DNA of 64,000 nt from Takakia lepidozioides (lineage: Eukaryota; Streptophyta; Takakiopsida; Takakiales; Takakiaceae): assembly GCA_030704615.1 (NCBI GenBank), contig CM060733.1:63054001-63118000 (forward strand). The letters run 5' to 3'. The position numbers were made by a program, and so were the translations under genes. This document shows, in pieces, positions 11,641 to 25,429 of this stretch. Numbering within the stretch: position 1 is the stretch's first letter; each line of letters opens with the position of its first letter. The notes below the pieces were generated by a model. It ran no database searches. It saw only the letters and a program-made list of their open reading frames with translations, and had not been told where the DNA came from.

Positions 11641-13193
11641 TCTATTGGTCTGAGTTTACGGATCCCCGGAAATTACAGGGTTTTTTCACCTGTAGTGATT
11701 TTGGGAAAAGTCAAACTTATCCGGTGGGCATTGGGAAATTCGAACAGTATCTTCCTAACTACCCTGCGCATACACCTGCCAAATTCCAGGCCAGTCGGAT
11801 GGAAATCAGAAAAATGCCACCGTTGCATGTGGGGTGCATTTTTTGGGGCAAAAAAAATAAAAATAAAATTGCAAGTGGTTTTCCTGAAATTTGGATGACG
11901 GGATGGAACTCGATTGGGCTGATGCATCTCACTGGTCATCCTCACCACATCCTACATTCAACAAGCCAAAAAGTGCTCAAATTGGCCAAGTGCAAATCTG
12001 CTGGTGGTTGGTCAAAGCAGGGCGTGCGGGAACTGGGGCGTGCACAACCACAACGCGGGAACCTCCACGCTTCGCCACATACCCCCCTCCAGAAAAATCG
12101 CAATTGCAACTAGCTTATCAGAAATTAGGGTTATCAGTCCCATCTGCAAACTAGACGATGGGAGAAAATCCACAGCCCTGATTTTGCAAAATTTGATCAA
12201 GATCTGAAAAAGTTACGGTTCCTGAAAAATTTCGGCCTCGCGGGCGTTTAAGGGCTAAGCTGCGTGTGCAAGAGGTTGGAGGTGAGTGGACGATTTGGTT
12301 TGCACTCATAAGAAACAGTCCTTTGGAGATGATACCATTAACTTTCCACAAATAAACTCTGCAATTTACCCCAATTGCAATCAAATCTACAAAGAGTAGC
12401 TTCTGTGGCGAGTTGGGAATGTAATTTCGCAAAATGATCCCAAGTGTTATGGCACCTTGACAGCTATGGCAGCCGTAATTACCATCAGCATTGTCTAATT
12501 ACTCTGTGCACCATTCGTAGAACAATGCAGATACAAGTTTCCTGGGGCATTGTAATTTGCCTTCCAACTAGAAAGCTGCTGCCTTCAGGCAAAGCGACAC
12601 TATAATTAATTTCTGATTGCTTGGCCAGGAGTCAAACTTTTTCCCTGGGCAAACTCATCTTCATCCAAACAAAAATAGTCATCTCCTTCTAGGCTGCAGT
12701 ACCCCAACACCCTCCACAAACTATCTCGCACATTTTCCTTAGGTTCACTAATTGGAAACATGAAGATATTCTGCAAGCACTACTAATATACACAATCTCG
12801 AATCATACTTCCTGGCCAGCTGCACATGTAGTAAGTATAACAGAGCCCGGGCATCTTGCAGTAAACAAATCCAATCCAATAATCATTAATCTAACCTTAT
12901 CCTATCATAAGACTCTACACATAATTGTCTAAGCAGTGAACGGAATTGATAGACCGTCTGGGCTACAGCTTCCATAACCTGGTTGCAGGCAATTTCCAGA
13001 TTGCAGCTTTGAAGTCATCCTTAGCACTTTGTATCCGAGCAAAACTTTCAACTCACTACCGTCTAAATTAAACTCATAAGCTAAGTATGAAGTTAAGTAA
13101 TACTTCAATCTCATCTTTAGCCCCACCTCTAGGTTCCAGCATCCTGCAAATTGATTGCCTATGCTTCTAGAAAAGGACCAGTATGCATTAACC

Positions 13194-16100
13194 TCAAGTA
13201 CTTGGTACCAGACACTCTTGGAAGCCTTGGCGCAAGACTGCCTCATCCAAGTTCTTGCCAATGAAGACAATCTTGTTGATTCGCTTCTCCTCAGGCCCCC
13301 AATTTCTGTCTGGGGAGCCCTCAAGCAAGGAATGTACACCCTGAATCGCCAAACCCACCCAATATCTCAACTAAACACAGCAACAGCATTGACAAAGATA
13401 AATTTCCTCCAGGACAAAAGGTCAATCGCTACATACAAGGTCTGGACTGAAACTTACAATCACCTGACTGTTGATGGATCTTTTGAAATCCTTCAGAATC
13501 AATGAATGGCTGATGTTTTTACAGCCAGGCTGTATGATTGAATGAATCCAAGTATGACATAAACAAAAGAGCTGCAAGATTGCTGATAACCTCTGACTCA
13601 ATGAAATAAAATGGAAGATTGCATGTCCCACTTTGTACATAGATGAACTATCTTTGTGCTGGGTCATAGGGCTTGTCGTGGCTTATCATTTGATATGCGG
13701 AAAATGGACCATAGCCAACTATTAGTTTTCTGAAACAGATGCGCATTAATGCACTTGTTTAAAACATTCTCGACTTAATGAAATTAGAAAAAAAAGCATG
13801 ACTATTCACAGCATATGGGCGTTGCATCTAATAGATTGCCCCCATGGCCAGACATCCTTTGTTCAATGAGGAACATAGCCTACCATCACAGGAGCTACAT
13901 CGACAAAATCTTGAATAATCCCTCCTTCCCCTCTTACATCCATCCAAATTGACTGGAACAAATAGCACCTACTGATGTTCAACTAGTCTCTGCAATGACA
14001 GAAACTCTGCTGGGGCTGTATGCAGTTTCCAAGTTCGAGATAAAGTACTAGGTGCAGGTGCATGCCTGAAAGATGAACCTTTCGTCCCAACCGTCAATGG
14101 TCAAAACCCCCTTTGTTCGGTAGAGGTCCTCACTTCGCTCATTCATCAGGCTTTCCAGCCAGGTGTTTATCTGCACATCACAAGCTTCATGACTTTCATT
14201 TCCCATACTGGAATGACAAACGGGTTTATTCCCCTCAGCCATTGCTACCTTAAAATATTTAACAAGAGCCATCCAGTCTGGGCTGCCACAATCAAACTTG
14301 CTATGATCGGTGAAGAAATTGGAAGTGGAAACTCTACCTTATCCAGATCTAGGGCACCGCCACACACTATGCTGACGGAGGAAACACCTGGGTCATGGGT
14401 GTGATCATGGGCATGGCTATGATTGTGCTCCTTATGACTCTGCTCTTTGCCTGCAATAGAGACCTGAACTAGTTAGACAACGTCCTTGACAATAAGTTGG
14501 CAATACCATGTAGGCCAACCGGGTACAAATATGTTTAGTGTTCAGTGGTTGAAATGTAATGAGGCAACCAAAACCACTTTGAGTTTGCTAAAGGGCATCT
14601 GCACAACTGAAGCACATTTAAAAAATGTAATTCGTGCAAACTCTTTAACTAAGAAATCAATATGTGAAGATCACATGGAGGGGACTGCAGTGACATACCA
14701 CAAAGCCAACAACCCAACACAACTACAACCCTTCACTGGACAACCATTCTTTGGATGAATAATGGGATAGGGAAAAACTATCACCCTAGAAAACAGTAAA
14801 TGTTTTCCATACACTACTGATAATAGATATCACTGTTTTGAAGACATAACATACACCTGCCAATTCAGTTAGGATCAAGGTAACTGTGGACAATCATTTC
14901 CTTATTTACCTCTCAAATAATGATCTTTAGGCTTATACCTGCCAATTTGATAATAAATCTAGACAACGATTTCCTTTTTTTCCTTCTCAAACATAGATCA
15001 TACCAGTATCTTGACTGCAGCCACAATCCTCTGTGTGGACATGGTCATGCTCGTGGTCATCGCCATGCTCAGAGCTGGCATTTTTAGAGGCTTCTTCAGC
15101 AAGAATGTCACTTTCAACCCTACCAAATGATCAGCAATCAAACTTCAGAAAATTGGATGTGGCATGCAAAATATTCCAATGACGGGGGCTCACTACTCCC
15201 TAATGCACACATCAAGGTGGTCAACTACACCTCTGCCCTGAACTATGGAGGGTGAATAACAGTTGATATGTTGTGGGACAACCATCCAGAAGGAATATCA
15301 TGTGGCAGGGCCGGCACACAGGGCAGTGAGTTATGCTCCTCCTCGAACCCTAGATAGGAGAGGCAAATGGCAACAGATAATAGACAATTGGAGTGATGGC
15401 TCCAATATTACACCCATCTAGCTCATGCACATCAACACTGTCATTAGCAGGAAATTCTGCTGCAGTAACTATGCACTTGGACAAAGTGAAGAAACAAACT
15501 TGTCTAAATCAAAGCCTCCAACTCCAAGGACATAGTCCATCTCCACTTTTGCCAATTTTGTGCACTGTACCCGGGCCAATCCGTTGATGCGCTGCAGATA
15601 GCCAAACCAGGGAGTCCCAAAATCAGGTAGAACCATCTTACTTGCAAAATTCTTGCAGTTCAACAAGTAGCTCCCTCCTCCATCAAGTCCTTTCTTTGAC
15701 CGATAAAACTGTGCATACCATAGACTGTGGACCAGAGTCTGCACACGACTCAAAAAAACCTTACCTCTGCCTCCACCCATACTTTGGTGAAGGCCATACC
15801 ATTATACAGATCTGGAAAAAGAAAGATACAGAGGCTAATGACAGTTATGCAGTAAGCAGGTTCCAAACAAGACAACAAAATGACACCTACTCAGGATATA
15901 GACACATTCCATCCTACCTGAATCCGCTGAATGAGACTATCAACATCTGCTTCTTTCACTAGATCAATCTGCATCACCACAATACTGATTAGAATGTTTG
16001 AACAAAATAAATAAACAAAGAAACAATGTTTAACTGGTCAGGTTAACAAACCATTGCTGCCTTTCCTCCAGTTTGAAGTAAGGAGCTCAGGCGAGTAACA

Positions 16101-18252
16101 AAGGTAATGTGATAGAATGTAGTGCAATGTAATGGTGCTGTAATAAAGGTTTTGAAATGCCTGGACATCCAAAGAAAGGATACCAGCAAAGCAGTTCCCC
16201 AAATCAATCACGAACAGAAGATCCCTCGAGGATGTATTCTACATGAACCACTCAATGTTATCCTACAAGATGAGGGGATTTTGACATGATTAAGATACCT
16301 AAAGCCTCTATAGTCGATTTGCAAATCCCGTATAGTCTCACTCGATAAGCCTTGGCAGCAAATAAGAGACTTCGTGGAGACATGAACTACCCACCTTGTT
16401 CAGAATAATCCGGTCCGCGTATGCTATTTGCTCAACTGCCTCATTAACCACACCATCCGGTTTCACCTCCTCAATGTGCTGAGTGGCATGCTTAGCATCC
16501 ACCAGGGTCACCACCCCATCGAGTCGCAAATGATGTGCAAGATGCTCTTCCAAGTAGAATGTCTGGATGATGGGAGCAGGGTTGGCAAGTCCTGATTCCA
16601 CACCAAAAGAGGCCTTGACAAGAGGAAATTCATAACAGTACATGCAACACGCATAAGTTGCATACAGATCAAATGCCTGTTTGACAATCAATTCCTCTAC
16701 ATCAGCAATGAACTGACCTAACAACAGCACCCACCTTCCCTTAACTCCAGAGATCTCTCACACAAGGCTTACAGGTACAAAGAAAGGTTAACAATCTCTT
16801 TGCCATTCTTCCCAGGCCATACAACACCAATCATTTCAACCCTATTAAACATTACCAGAGAGGTATAGGTCCAGGGTGTGCCTTTCGAACCAGTCTCATA
16901 ACCAGCAACAATCTACTAGGAGTAAAGATTAGTAGTGGCCATATTCCAGCACTCGATGAAATTCGCAACCACCCAAGTTACTGTATCTAGAAGGGGTTGT
17001 GACTTCAACTGAGCCTCAACGATCAAAAAGCCAGAGCTGCAACCAAAATCCACACCAATACTGACTCAGAAGCAACTGCAAACGTGGGACAGGATTGCCA
17101 TCAGACTGCTCTCTCACCGGTAGTCTCGATAAGGATATGATCAAACTTGTCTCTCTTCTTCTTGAGGAGATCTCCCAACATGCGCACCAGGTCCCCTCGA
17201 ACTGTGCAGCAGAGGCAACCATTATTGAGCATAATAATCTCATCCTCTCCTTGCTGCTTAGCTGCCACCAGCGAGCCATCTATATCCACCTCACCATACT
17301 GCAAGCAAGAAAATATATGCTTCTGTGTGTTAGCACGTCCGACCAAGCGAGACGGACAAAGAAACCTTCCTTCCAACTGTGACTACCTGCAAGCCAGCGA
17401 TGCCCTGCATTCCCACAATCTGCTGACTATTCCAAGCCCTCAACAAGAATCCAACTCTAAGCAATCGAATAAGACTCCAGCCAGATCCTCTCGATCTTGT
17501 CTCGCGGTCAACCACGTAACTGGAGAAAGCCAAGTTTCCAGGGTAAAGGTATCTACCTCGTTCTCAATGACAGCAATCCGTTTTCCATGCTCTGCAGTCA
17601 GGACATGATTCAAAAGAGTCGTCTGCAGCAATAAAAACAGAAACAGAAGTTGAAAGAGGGTGTAGAAAGACCACCAACTACAAGAAGAAGTAACACATAT
17701 GCCAGTTCCATAGTAGAAAATATCAGCAACATTTTCAATCAAGATTCTTACTGCCGCATTCCGCTGTACATTTCATGTCAATCTTCTTGGGCCAAAACGA
17801 TCGCAAAACAGATGAAAAGTAGAGGCGGGGGTTTGGTTGAGGACTTCTCAGGAAATGAAACAATGCAATCACACCTTGCCTGCACCGAGAAAACCAGTGA
17901 TAATAGTCACAGGCACTCGTGGGTCCTTCATTCCAGGCGGCGGCGGGTCCTGTGCTGTAACATCGACAGGCGCTTCTTCCACACGAGTCGCACCAGCTCT
18001 TGTTGTCAAGTGCCTGCCAACGCCTCCATCTCTGCCTGCCATCCACGACTGGCATCTTAAACCAGCAAGGACAGACATGGACCTGCTACCGCACAGAAAT
18101 CTCCCGGGACAAGAGAGTGACTGTAATCGAGGCAAACCGACCCACACCCGCCAGCCCTGAGGCCACGTATTGGACACACCACTAATCTGTCCTGCTAATT
18201 GAATAGCAGCAGGTAAGGGTGCGCATCCTCGCAAGCAGACAGCCGCCGCCAT
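13194..18252 (-). CDS. CobW/COG0523 family GTPase (metallochaperone-like), likely plastid-targeted, 10 exons
   Basis: Spliced exons on the minus strand are 18252-17875, 17622-17557, 17298-17118, 16591-16395, 15968-15918, 15591-15500, 15119-15004, 14450-14338, 14170-14066 and 13340-13194, giving 481 codons in consistent phase. The N-terminal ~90 residues are Ala/Arg/Ser-rich, as in a transit peptide. Walker A GFLGAGKT spans the exon 1/2 border (residues 120-127), VIENEYGEVDID follows, and the metal-binding GCLCC has cysteines at 176, 178 and 179. NKID (G4 motif) and a His-rich stretch (HSHAHDHTHD) precede the CobW C-terminal domain (SEDLYRTKGVL, RFIFQGVHSLLEGSPDRNWG). Family members are GTPases that insert or traffic metals such as zinc. 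The exon 9 donor is GC, not GT. Start chosen at the Met beginning the transit-like MAAAVCLRG; two upstream in-frame Met codons exist. No break seen, so probably functional. Confidence 0.92.
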
Positions 18253-18509
18253 AGTCACAGTGTGCTGCAAGGCGCTCCCCGTTCGCATCTTCTCGTGAAA
18301 TGCAGAACCTTGCGGGCTGGGCCTCGAATGAGTGTGTGGCACCCTACACGCCACGGTACAGCAAGATGGATGGATGTATCGGCCCTGGCAAGCCTTCTCG
18401 AAAGTTCCAAAAAATTACTGGCTTCTCTACTGAGAAGTGCTAGTGCTCGAACAAAGATGTTCGACATCCAAGTTGTAGCCCAGGATACCACCTCGGGAGT
18501 GGTTATGGG

Positions 18510-18650
18510 CCTTGGTGTCACAAAGGTGTCCCCACTCTCCATCTCCTTTTCATTCTCCTTCCCCTTGTCCTTTTCCTTCTCTTTGGACTTGTCTTTGTCC
18601 TTTGGCTTTGCTGGTGAGAAGGCAGTAACCCTTGGGGGGTGAAGAGACCC
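18510..18650 (-). pseudogene. Scrap of transposon accessory-gene linker upstream of the CobW gene
   Basis: The minus strand reads SPAKPKDKDKSKEKEKDKGK followed by ENEKEMESG. This is nearly identical at DNA level to element I positions about 2360-2450, but without the extra A that breaks element I. It lies about 260-400 bases upstream of the chosen CobW start, in its likely promoter/5' UTR. It is probably the residue of an old transposon insertion. Confidence 0.75.
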
Positions 18651-18865
18651 CATAATTTAGGCTTCCTTAGGGAGGCGTCAAATATTAATTATTTAGCAGC
18701 TCGTGCTCTCCGGATGTACCTTGCCCAGTTAATACCTACCTATCAAGATCATTCCCAATAAATAGCCATTTGCAATATACTCTAGATTTTAATCCGTGTA
18801 TATGGAATACTTTTTGACCACAAACCCTGTCCCTATCCCGCCCCTTATCAATATATGAAGTGAGA

Positions 18866-19850
18866 CGTTTGTTTTGTTTTGTTTTGTTTTGTCACGTTGA
18901 GATGTCCCAAACCGCGAGGCAGCCCCGGTGCTTGGTACCGTTGGAAAGCCCTCGACGGGAGGGATGCACGGGGCTTGGTCTCATGATTTTTGGACGTGCG
19001 GTGTGGGAGATGTGGAATTTCAAGTACTTTGGGTCGCTGGAAATTCGCAAAAAATAGCAAAGTGGGCATTCCTGGACAATGGTCAGAGCCTCCACAAGAG
19101 AGATATCAAGGGAAATGTCTCCGGTTCAAATCTGGTCCTAGATTCTGTGGAAATAAAATGATTAGACTTGGGTGACTTAGATGACATTGGGCCAACGACA
19201 CAGGCTAAACTGGAGGTCATACTTGGGCCTAGACATAGGAGACGCAATTGAATGCATAGGAGATTGCACTTGGGCTTACATGACCATGGGCCAACGGCAT
19301 AGGCTACCCTAGAGGTCGCATTTGGGCCTCGACATAGGAGACGCACTTGGATACATAGGAGATTGCACTTGGACTTAGATTTTAATTCTTCACATATGGG
19401 CCAACGACATAGGCTACACTAGAGGTTGCAATTGGGCCTCAATATAGGAGACGCACTGGGATACATAGAAGATCTTACACTTGGACTTAGATGACACTTG
19501 ACACTTGGGCCCACGGCACATGCTACCCTAGAGGTCGCATTTGGGCCTCGACATAGGAGACGCACTTGGATACAGAGAGGATTGCACTTGGACTTAGATG
19601 ACATTGGACATTTGGGCCAACGGCACAGGCTACCCAAGGCCAGTTTGTTTGTTTGTTTTGTTTTGTTTTGTTTTGTAGCGTTGAGATGTCCCAAACCGCA
19701 AGGCCCTCTACATGGGAGATGCACTTGGATACATAGAAGATTGTGCTTGGGCTTAGATGGGCCTCAACATGGGAGACGCCCTTGGATACATAGAATATTG
19801 CACTTGGTCTTATTATATATCAATTCTTCACACATGGGCCAACGACATAG
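18866..19850. repeat. Tandem-like repeats of about 110 bases and duplicated (TTTTG)n module
   Basis: Words ACATAGGAGACGCACTTGG and GGGCCAACGGCATAGGCTAC recur about every 105-115 bases from 19,170 to 19,850. One more partial unit is at 35,030-35,165. A TTTTG run followed by GTTGAGATGTCCCAAACCGC occurs at 18,866-18,916 and again at 19,646-19,703. No protein is supported. Confidence 0.65.
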
Positions 19851-20309
19851 CACTACAACATATCGTGGTATATCTGACTGCCGAGCCGTGGTAGTCATGG
19901 TTTTTTTGACTTTGACCATGACTTCCCTATATTTTTGGACCAAATGGGGCTTCACGTAGTGGTTGAAATGACTACGTGACTACGTAGTCCTCTGGGCGAC
20001 TACTTTGGTAGATGTCGTCTTGACTGCATGGCTCCGCACTAGACGGTGGTTGGTCAACGATGGTTGACCAGCGCGAGCTCACCACCAAATAGTCGCCCGA
20101 ATGACTTCTAGTGCAAGCCTGGTAGCCAAAAGGTTAAAAAGTTAAAAAAATTGCTTATAGGGTTGCCCATGAGGGGCGTGGGATGGAGGCTTTGCAGTCC
20201 TATTCTTGAGCTACTGATGCAGGAAGGGGCAAAGCGCAACCTGCACTGCAACCGCAATGGGCTCTTGGCTCCTATTAGTACCATGATTTGGTATTCTTCT
20301 TGATGTTTA

Positions 20310-21160
20310 CAAGGTTCTTGGGAGAGACAGCTTGGTCTTAGCATTCCGTGCTTCAATCGACGCCCGCTCAGCTGCACTATGGTGGTTCTCACAGACCAAT
20401 CCGACATTACCTGACTATAGACACAAGCAACACACACAAGAGGTCCTATTGTTCATGGTCAGTCAAATCCTCCATGGGACCCAAGGTCGAGGACAATGTG
20501 GTGAGGGCACCTTCTTCTTCGACCTATTTCAACCTGTTTTGACCTCTCATCAGATTCGGCCTTGAATTTCTTCACGATGGTGGGACAACCGCAATCACAA
20601 GGTGTGGCTTTTTCTTAATGTAGATTGTAAAGTTCTAAGTTAGTCCATCCTGCAAATGTGGGCTCTTGGCTCCTATTATGATTTGGTATTTTTCCTAATG
20701 TTTACAAGGTTCTTGGGAGAGTCAGCTTGGTCTTAGCAGGCCGCGTTTCAATCTCTGCCCGCTCAGCTGTGGAAGTCGCAGCAGCAGCGGCACAATTGAT
20801 AAAATGAGGCACTGCTACTCAAGGCACCTTCTTCAACACATTTCACCCTGTTTTCCCCTCTTATCAGAATCGGCCCTAAATTGGTGAGGGCACCTTTTTC
20901 TTCAACCTATTTCAGTCTGTTTTGCCCTCTCATCATTAGGGTTGGGGTGTTTGCTGGAAGAGGGCCGGATTTCAAGCACAAGATTACCTATGATTCCCTA
21001 TGGATCCATTGCTACAAGAAACCTGCATGGGTAGATGGTGAGCTGAAAGCAGCAGCGGCACAATTGCTACAATTAGACACTGCTAATGAAGGCAACCTTC
21101 TTCAACACATTTCACCCTGTTTTTTCCTCTTATCAAAATCGGCCCTAAATTTTCAGGTTG
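20310..21160. repeat. Dispersed repeat family, two partial copies here
   Basis: GAGTCAGCTTGGTCTTAGCA and the segment around CATTTCACCCTGTTTT...CTCTTATCAGAATCGGCCCT each appear more than once in this interval. They occur again at 24,010-24,100 and 24,715-24,770 (inverted), 26,145-26,560 and 30,830-30,905. The copies flank PPR scraps in each place, so they probably moved or amplified together. No coding frame is shared among them. Confidence 0.6.
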
Positions 21161-21169
21161 AATTTCTGT

Positions 21170-22496
21170 AAGTTACTGGTTGAGTGAACCTTTGATAGTT
21201 TGCAATGCGTGTGCAAGCCTGGCAGCTCTGGAGAAGGGCAAAGAGGTCCATGGCGACATTGTCAGAGCTATAATTGTACCACATGTCATTCTGAACAATA
21301 CCCTCGTGGACAAGTATGAAGGGAGTGTTCGACAGAATGGCTGAACAAGATGTGGGTGTCATGGAGTGCGATGATTGCAGGATATGCACAGCGAGGGCGT
21401 GGGATGGAGGCTTTTGAGAACTGTGAACAAATGATGTGCGAAGGGGAGAAGCCCAACCACATCATATTTGTTTGTGTTTGCAATGCGTGTGCAAGCCTGG
21501 GAATCCTGGGAAAGAGGAAAGAGGTCTATGGTGACATCGTCAAAGCTGGAATTGTACCAGATGTCATCCTAAACACTGCTCTGGTGGACATGTTTGTCAA
21601 ATGTGGGTGCATTCAGGATGCGAAGGGAGTTTTCCACACTCTGGCTGAACGAGATGTGGTGTCGTGGAACGCCATGCTTGTAGGGTATGCACAGTAGGGG
21701 CACGAGATGGAGGCTTTGGAGACCTCTGAGCAAATGATTGGGGAAGGGTGAAGCCCGACCACATCAGGTTTGTGTGCGTTTGCAGTGCGTGTGCAAGCCT
21801 GGCAACCTTGGAAAAGGGCACAACCATCGCCAAAGCTGAAATTGTACCAGATGTGATTCCATATGGATCAATAGCTACAAGAAACCAGCATGGTAGATGG
21901 TCGACCAAATGCTACAGCTGCAGCGACACAGTTCATAAGTGCCAGAAGAGGCATTGTGGACTTCCTCTCTTGATCCTCTTTCATAACCTGTGGTCATGGT
22001 TGAATCTGCAGACTGACAGAGGCTCTACAGACTTTAAACCAATGAGGCATTTCAGCAGATTCAGGTACATATGTCTGTCCCTTGCTTAAGTGCATCAAGA
22101 TGGAGGGTCTGACGCTGGAAAGCAGGTGCACACTTATATTATCCAAAGTAGATGCACGCCAAATGTTTTTCTACTCAACACCCTTGTCTCCATGTATGTT
22201 AAGTGCGGGAGCATCATGGATGCTCACTAAGTGTTCAAGCCTCAACGATCTTTGATCACGTGGAATATAATGTTGGCAGGAGTTATCAAGCATGGGTGTG
22301 GTAGGAATGCTTTGGAGACCTATGAGCAACTGCTGCGCGAAGGGGTGAAGCTCAACCACATCACGTTTGTTTGTGTTTGCAATGCGTGTGCAAGCTTGGG
22401 AGCTCTGGAAAAGGGGAAAGAGGTCCATGGTGACATCATCAAAGCTGGATTTGTACCAGATGTCATTCTGAACACTGCCCTGGTGGACATGTATGC
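21170..22496 (+). pseudogene. PPR repeat remnant, left part (interrupted by the CACTA element)
   Basis: PLS-type pentatricopeptide repeats are readable in pieces. 21,350-21,697 has VSWSAMIAGYAQRGRGMEAF, then KAGIVPDVILNTALVDMF and AERDVVSWNAMLVGYAQ. 22,105-22,496 has KQVHTYIIQSRCTPNVFLLN, then LITWNIMLAGVIKHGCGRNA and FVPDVILNTALVDMYA. PPR proteins bind organellar RNA, but frameshifts, stops and truncated repeats show this is a pseudogene. At 22,497 the frame is cut by the CACTA element and resumes at 29,386. Confidence 0.8.
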
Positions 22497-24248
22497 CAAC
22501 ACTACAACAGATTGTGGCTTTTACGTCTTTGTGTTATGACTGCAAATGCAGTTATGGAAGCCATTTACGACTTCCTGACTCTGAAGACGTAAAAGCCTAG
22601 TCAGTTGTGACATGGCAGATATGACTCTCCAGGCTGGCTGTGACATGGCGCCTGAGCAGCTGTGGGGGTAGTCATACACGCTGGCTTTACGAATGACTGA
22701 ACGGACAGTGTAGTCCATGTCAGCGGTTGTGCAAGAGTGACACGTGCTTGATACAGAAAATGACACATGGCAGAGTGTTCGCTCTCTATGATAGTGAACT
22801 ATGACTACGGGCGTGCTAATTTGATTGCAACACGTGGCGTGTTGCAATTTTTACACGTGGTCCCTCAGCAGATTGACATGTGTCATGATGGGTGTTTTTT
22901 TGGGTATAATGCTATTTTTTTTTACATATTTGTATTTCCACCACGTGGTGTAGTACTATTGGAGAGTGAAAATAGATGTAGTCATTATTATGACTATGAT
23001 AGAAGTCATATGTCTATTACAACAATGAAATATAATATATAATACAAACAGGACAAGGCAGCAAAACATAACTGCAACAAGTTGAGCAAAACCAAGAGAT
23101 TGTACACCTTCTCTATTTATCAATCTATTTATCATTATCATTTTTGTCGCGATCTAAAAATACATAAAATAGTCATATGTTCTCATGTGAATTATATTGT
23201 CTAACTGTAACACTTTGAAAAGTGTTCACCCAAATCTTCTAACTACTCGTGTATTCCATCAATCTGCAACCCATCAAAAACTAGGGCTTGCATGGCTTTA
23301 AGAATCACTACAACAAGGACATCTGTTTGTTTTCCAAGTTCTTGCATAAGATGCACCAAGCAACATTGCATTGTGAGACACTCACTCACTATACTCCAAA
23401 GCGTCTAGGGAAGGTCACTGAGCAACCTGCCAAGGCGGAAACAATTAAGAGAATTATCTAATACCATATATGAAAAACCAATGCCAGTGTTGTTTATGGT
23501 AACTTCTATCCCATGGACTCCTAAACAAACCAAAGCAAACAGGTTGGTGTGTGTTGGCGAAGTCAGATACTTCACAAAGAAACATGCACTAAAAATGAGA
23601 GCCAGGAGGATAGGAAGGTCACTCACGTTTATACAAAGACGTCTTGCCCACTGCCCAGCACCCTGCGTCACCCACACTCTATCTCTACTCCTTCAGCTAT
23701 CCATGCCTCTGCACAAATCAAGCATTCATCCTTGCCTTGCTGCTAACAAATGACAATGACAGCCTACATTTGGAATAGAACACCCAACTCAGCGTAGCAC
23801 ACTAGGCGTTATGCTGAATTGCGTCTGCTACTCTCTGAAATGTAGCAGGCATTCACCTTTCTGCCCCGGTTGACCCATCAGTGACTGGGCTCATATAAGT
23901 ATTTGTTATTCATCTCCGTTACCTGTTTTTTGATACTTTCCTGTTGTCACATTGGCAGTATCATGTCAAAGTCACTCCAAACTAAATTCACTCAACCAGC
24001 TAACTTGCAGAATTGAACATGGCAATTTAGGGCCGATTCTGATAAGAGGGAAAAACAGGGTGAAATGTGTTGCAGAAGATGGCTTCATTAGCAGTGCCTG
24101 ATTTTATCACTTGTGCCGCTGCTGCCAGTTGACCATCTACCCATGTAGGTTTCTTGTAGCTATTGATCCATAGGGAGTCACAAGTAATCTTGTGCTTGAA
24201 ATCTGGCCCTCTTGGATGAATTTGGACCCACACGAAATCCCTGCTCCT

Positions 24249-25040
24249 TCAGCTATCCATGCCTCTGCACAAATCATGCATACATCCTCGCCTTGCTGCT
24301 AGCAGGTGACAATGACAGCCTAGAATTGTCAAAGCAAACACTAGCAGGGAAAATATGTTGAAGAAGGTACCTTCACCCCTTTCCCCATCATTTGCTTTCA
24401 GGTCTCCAAAGCCCCATCCCGCGCTCCTGCTCTGCACACCCTGCAAGCATCGCATTCCACGACACCACATCTCGTTCAGCCATACTCCCTTGGCATCCTC
24501 AATGCTCCCACATTTAGCATACATGGCCACCAGAGCAATGTTCAGGATGACATCTCGTGCTCTCTCTTTTTATGTCTCTCTAGTCATTCACGGCCAGAGA
24601 AACAGCAGGATTGCGCACCTGATTGTGCAGAGGTTCAGAAACACAGCCACCATGTCACCATGGACCTGCCAGGCCAAGATCCACTCAACCAGCTAACTTA
24701 CAGAATTCAACATGAAAATTTAGGGCCGAAAAACAGGGTAAAATGTGTTGAACAAGGTACCTTGATTAGCAGTGTCTGAATTTATCAATTGTGTCGCTGC
24801 TTCTGCAGCTTCCAGTTGATCATCTACCCATGCAGGACCTATGATGGACCTCTGTGCCCTTTCCCAGAGCTGCCAGGCTCGCATTGGGCATACATGTCCA
24901 CCTGGGCATAGTTCAAATGACATGTGGTACAATTCCAGCTTTGACATTGATACCATGGATCTGCTCCATTTTCTAGGGCTGCCAGGCTCGCATTTGGCAT
25001 AGATGTCCACCAGAGCAGAGTTCAGAATGACATCTAGTAC
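24249..25040 (-). pseudogene. PPR scraps inside the CACTA element
   Basis: The minus strand reads AMYAKCGSIEDAKGVWLNEM at about 24,450-24,530 and DIYAKCEPGSP at about 24,970-25,010. Between them lies an inverted copy of the dispersed repeat (about 24,715-24,830). They are isolated half-repeats with stops between them, carried as cargo or by nested insertion. Confidence 0.6.
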
Positions 25041-25429
25041 ATTTCAGCTTTCACAATATCACTGTGGACCTGTCCGTCCATTCCACAGCAAGGTAACATT
25101 GCGCCATCGCCACCAACACGCCACCTCCAGCACAGCTAAGGAGAAGCGAAGCATACAAATGCTAGGTTTAAGAAGGGAGAGAGAGCGATATACTTCCCCA
25201 CCAAAGTGCCGCTGCGAAACATAAAAGCCAGAGGAGGGAAAAGGACGATGTCATCACAGCGGGTTCTCCCGCCTGTGAGAAGAGACAAGACGCCGCCATT
25301 GCGCATCCCCAGGAGCTCGTCCGGCATGAAGCAGCAGAGATCAGACGCCATAACTCGCGAGCTCAGCAGCACGAGGAATGCAGCTGACAGCGGGAGAGAC
25401 ACCCTAGGGCAGAGCCCGATTTTTCATCC

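Noticed and set aside
19850-20113. Small CACTA-like unit (starts CACTACAACATATCG, ends TAGTG)
   Set aside because: Beyond the first five bases the two ends do not match and flanking triplets differ.
25136-25402. Minus-strand frame starting MSLPLSAAFLVLLSSRVMAS, signal-peptide-like
   Set aside because: Short, no homologous partner exon recognised, and placed in repeat debris; could be a lost first exon but cannot be supported.
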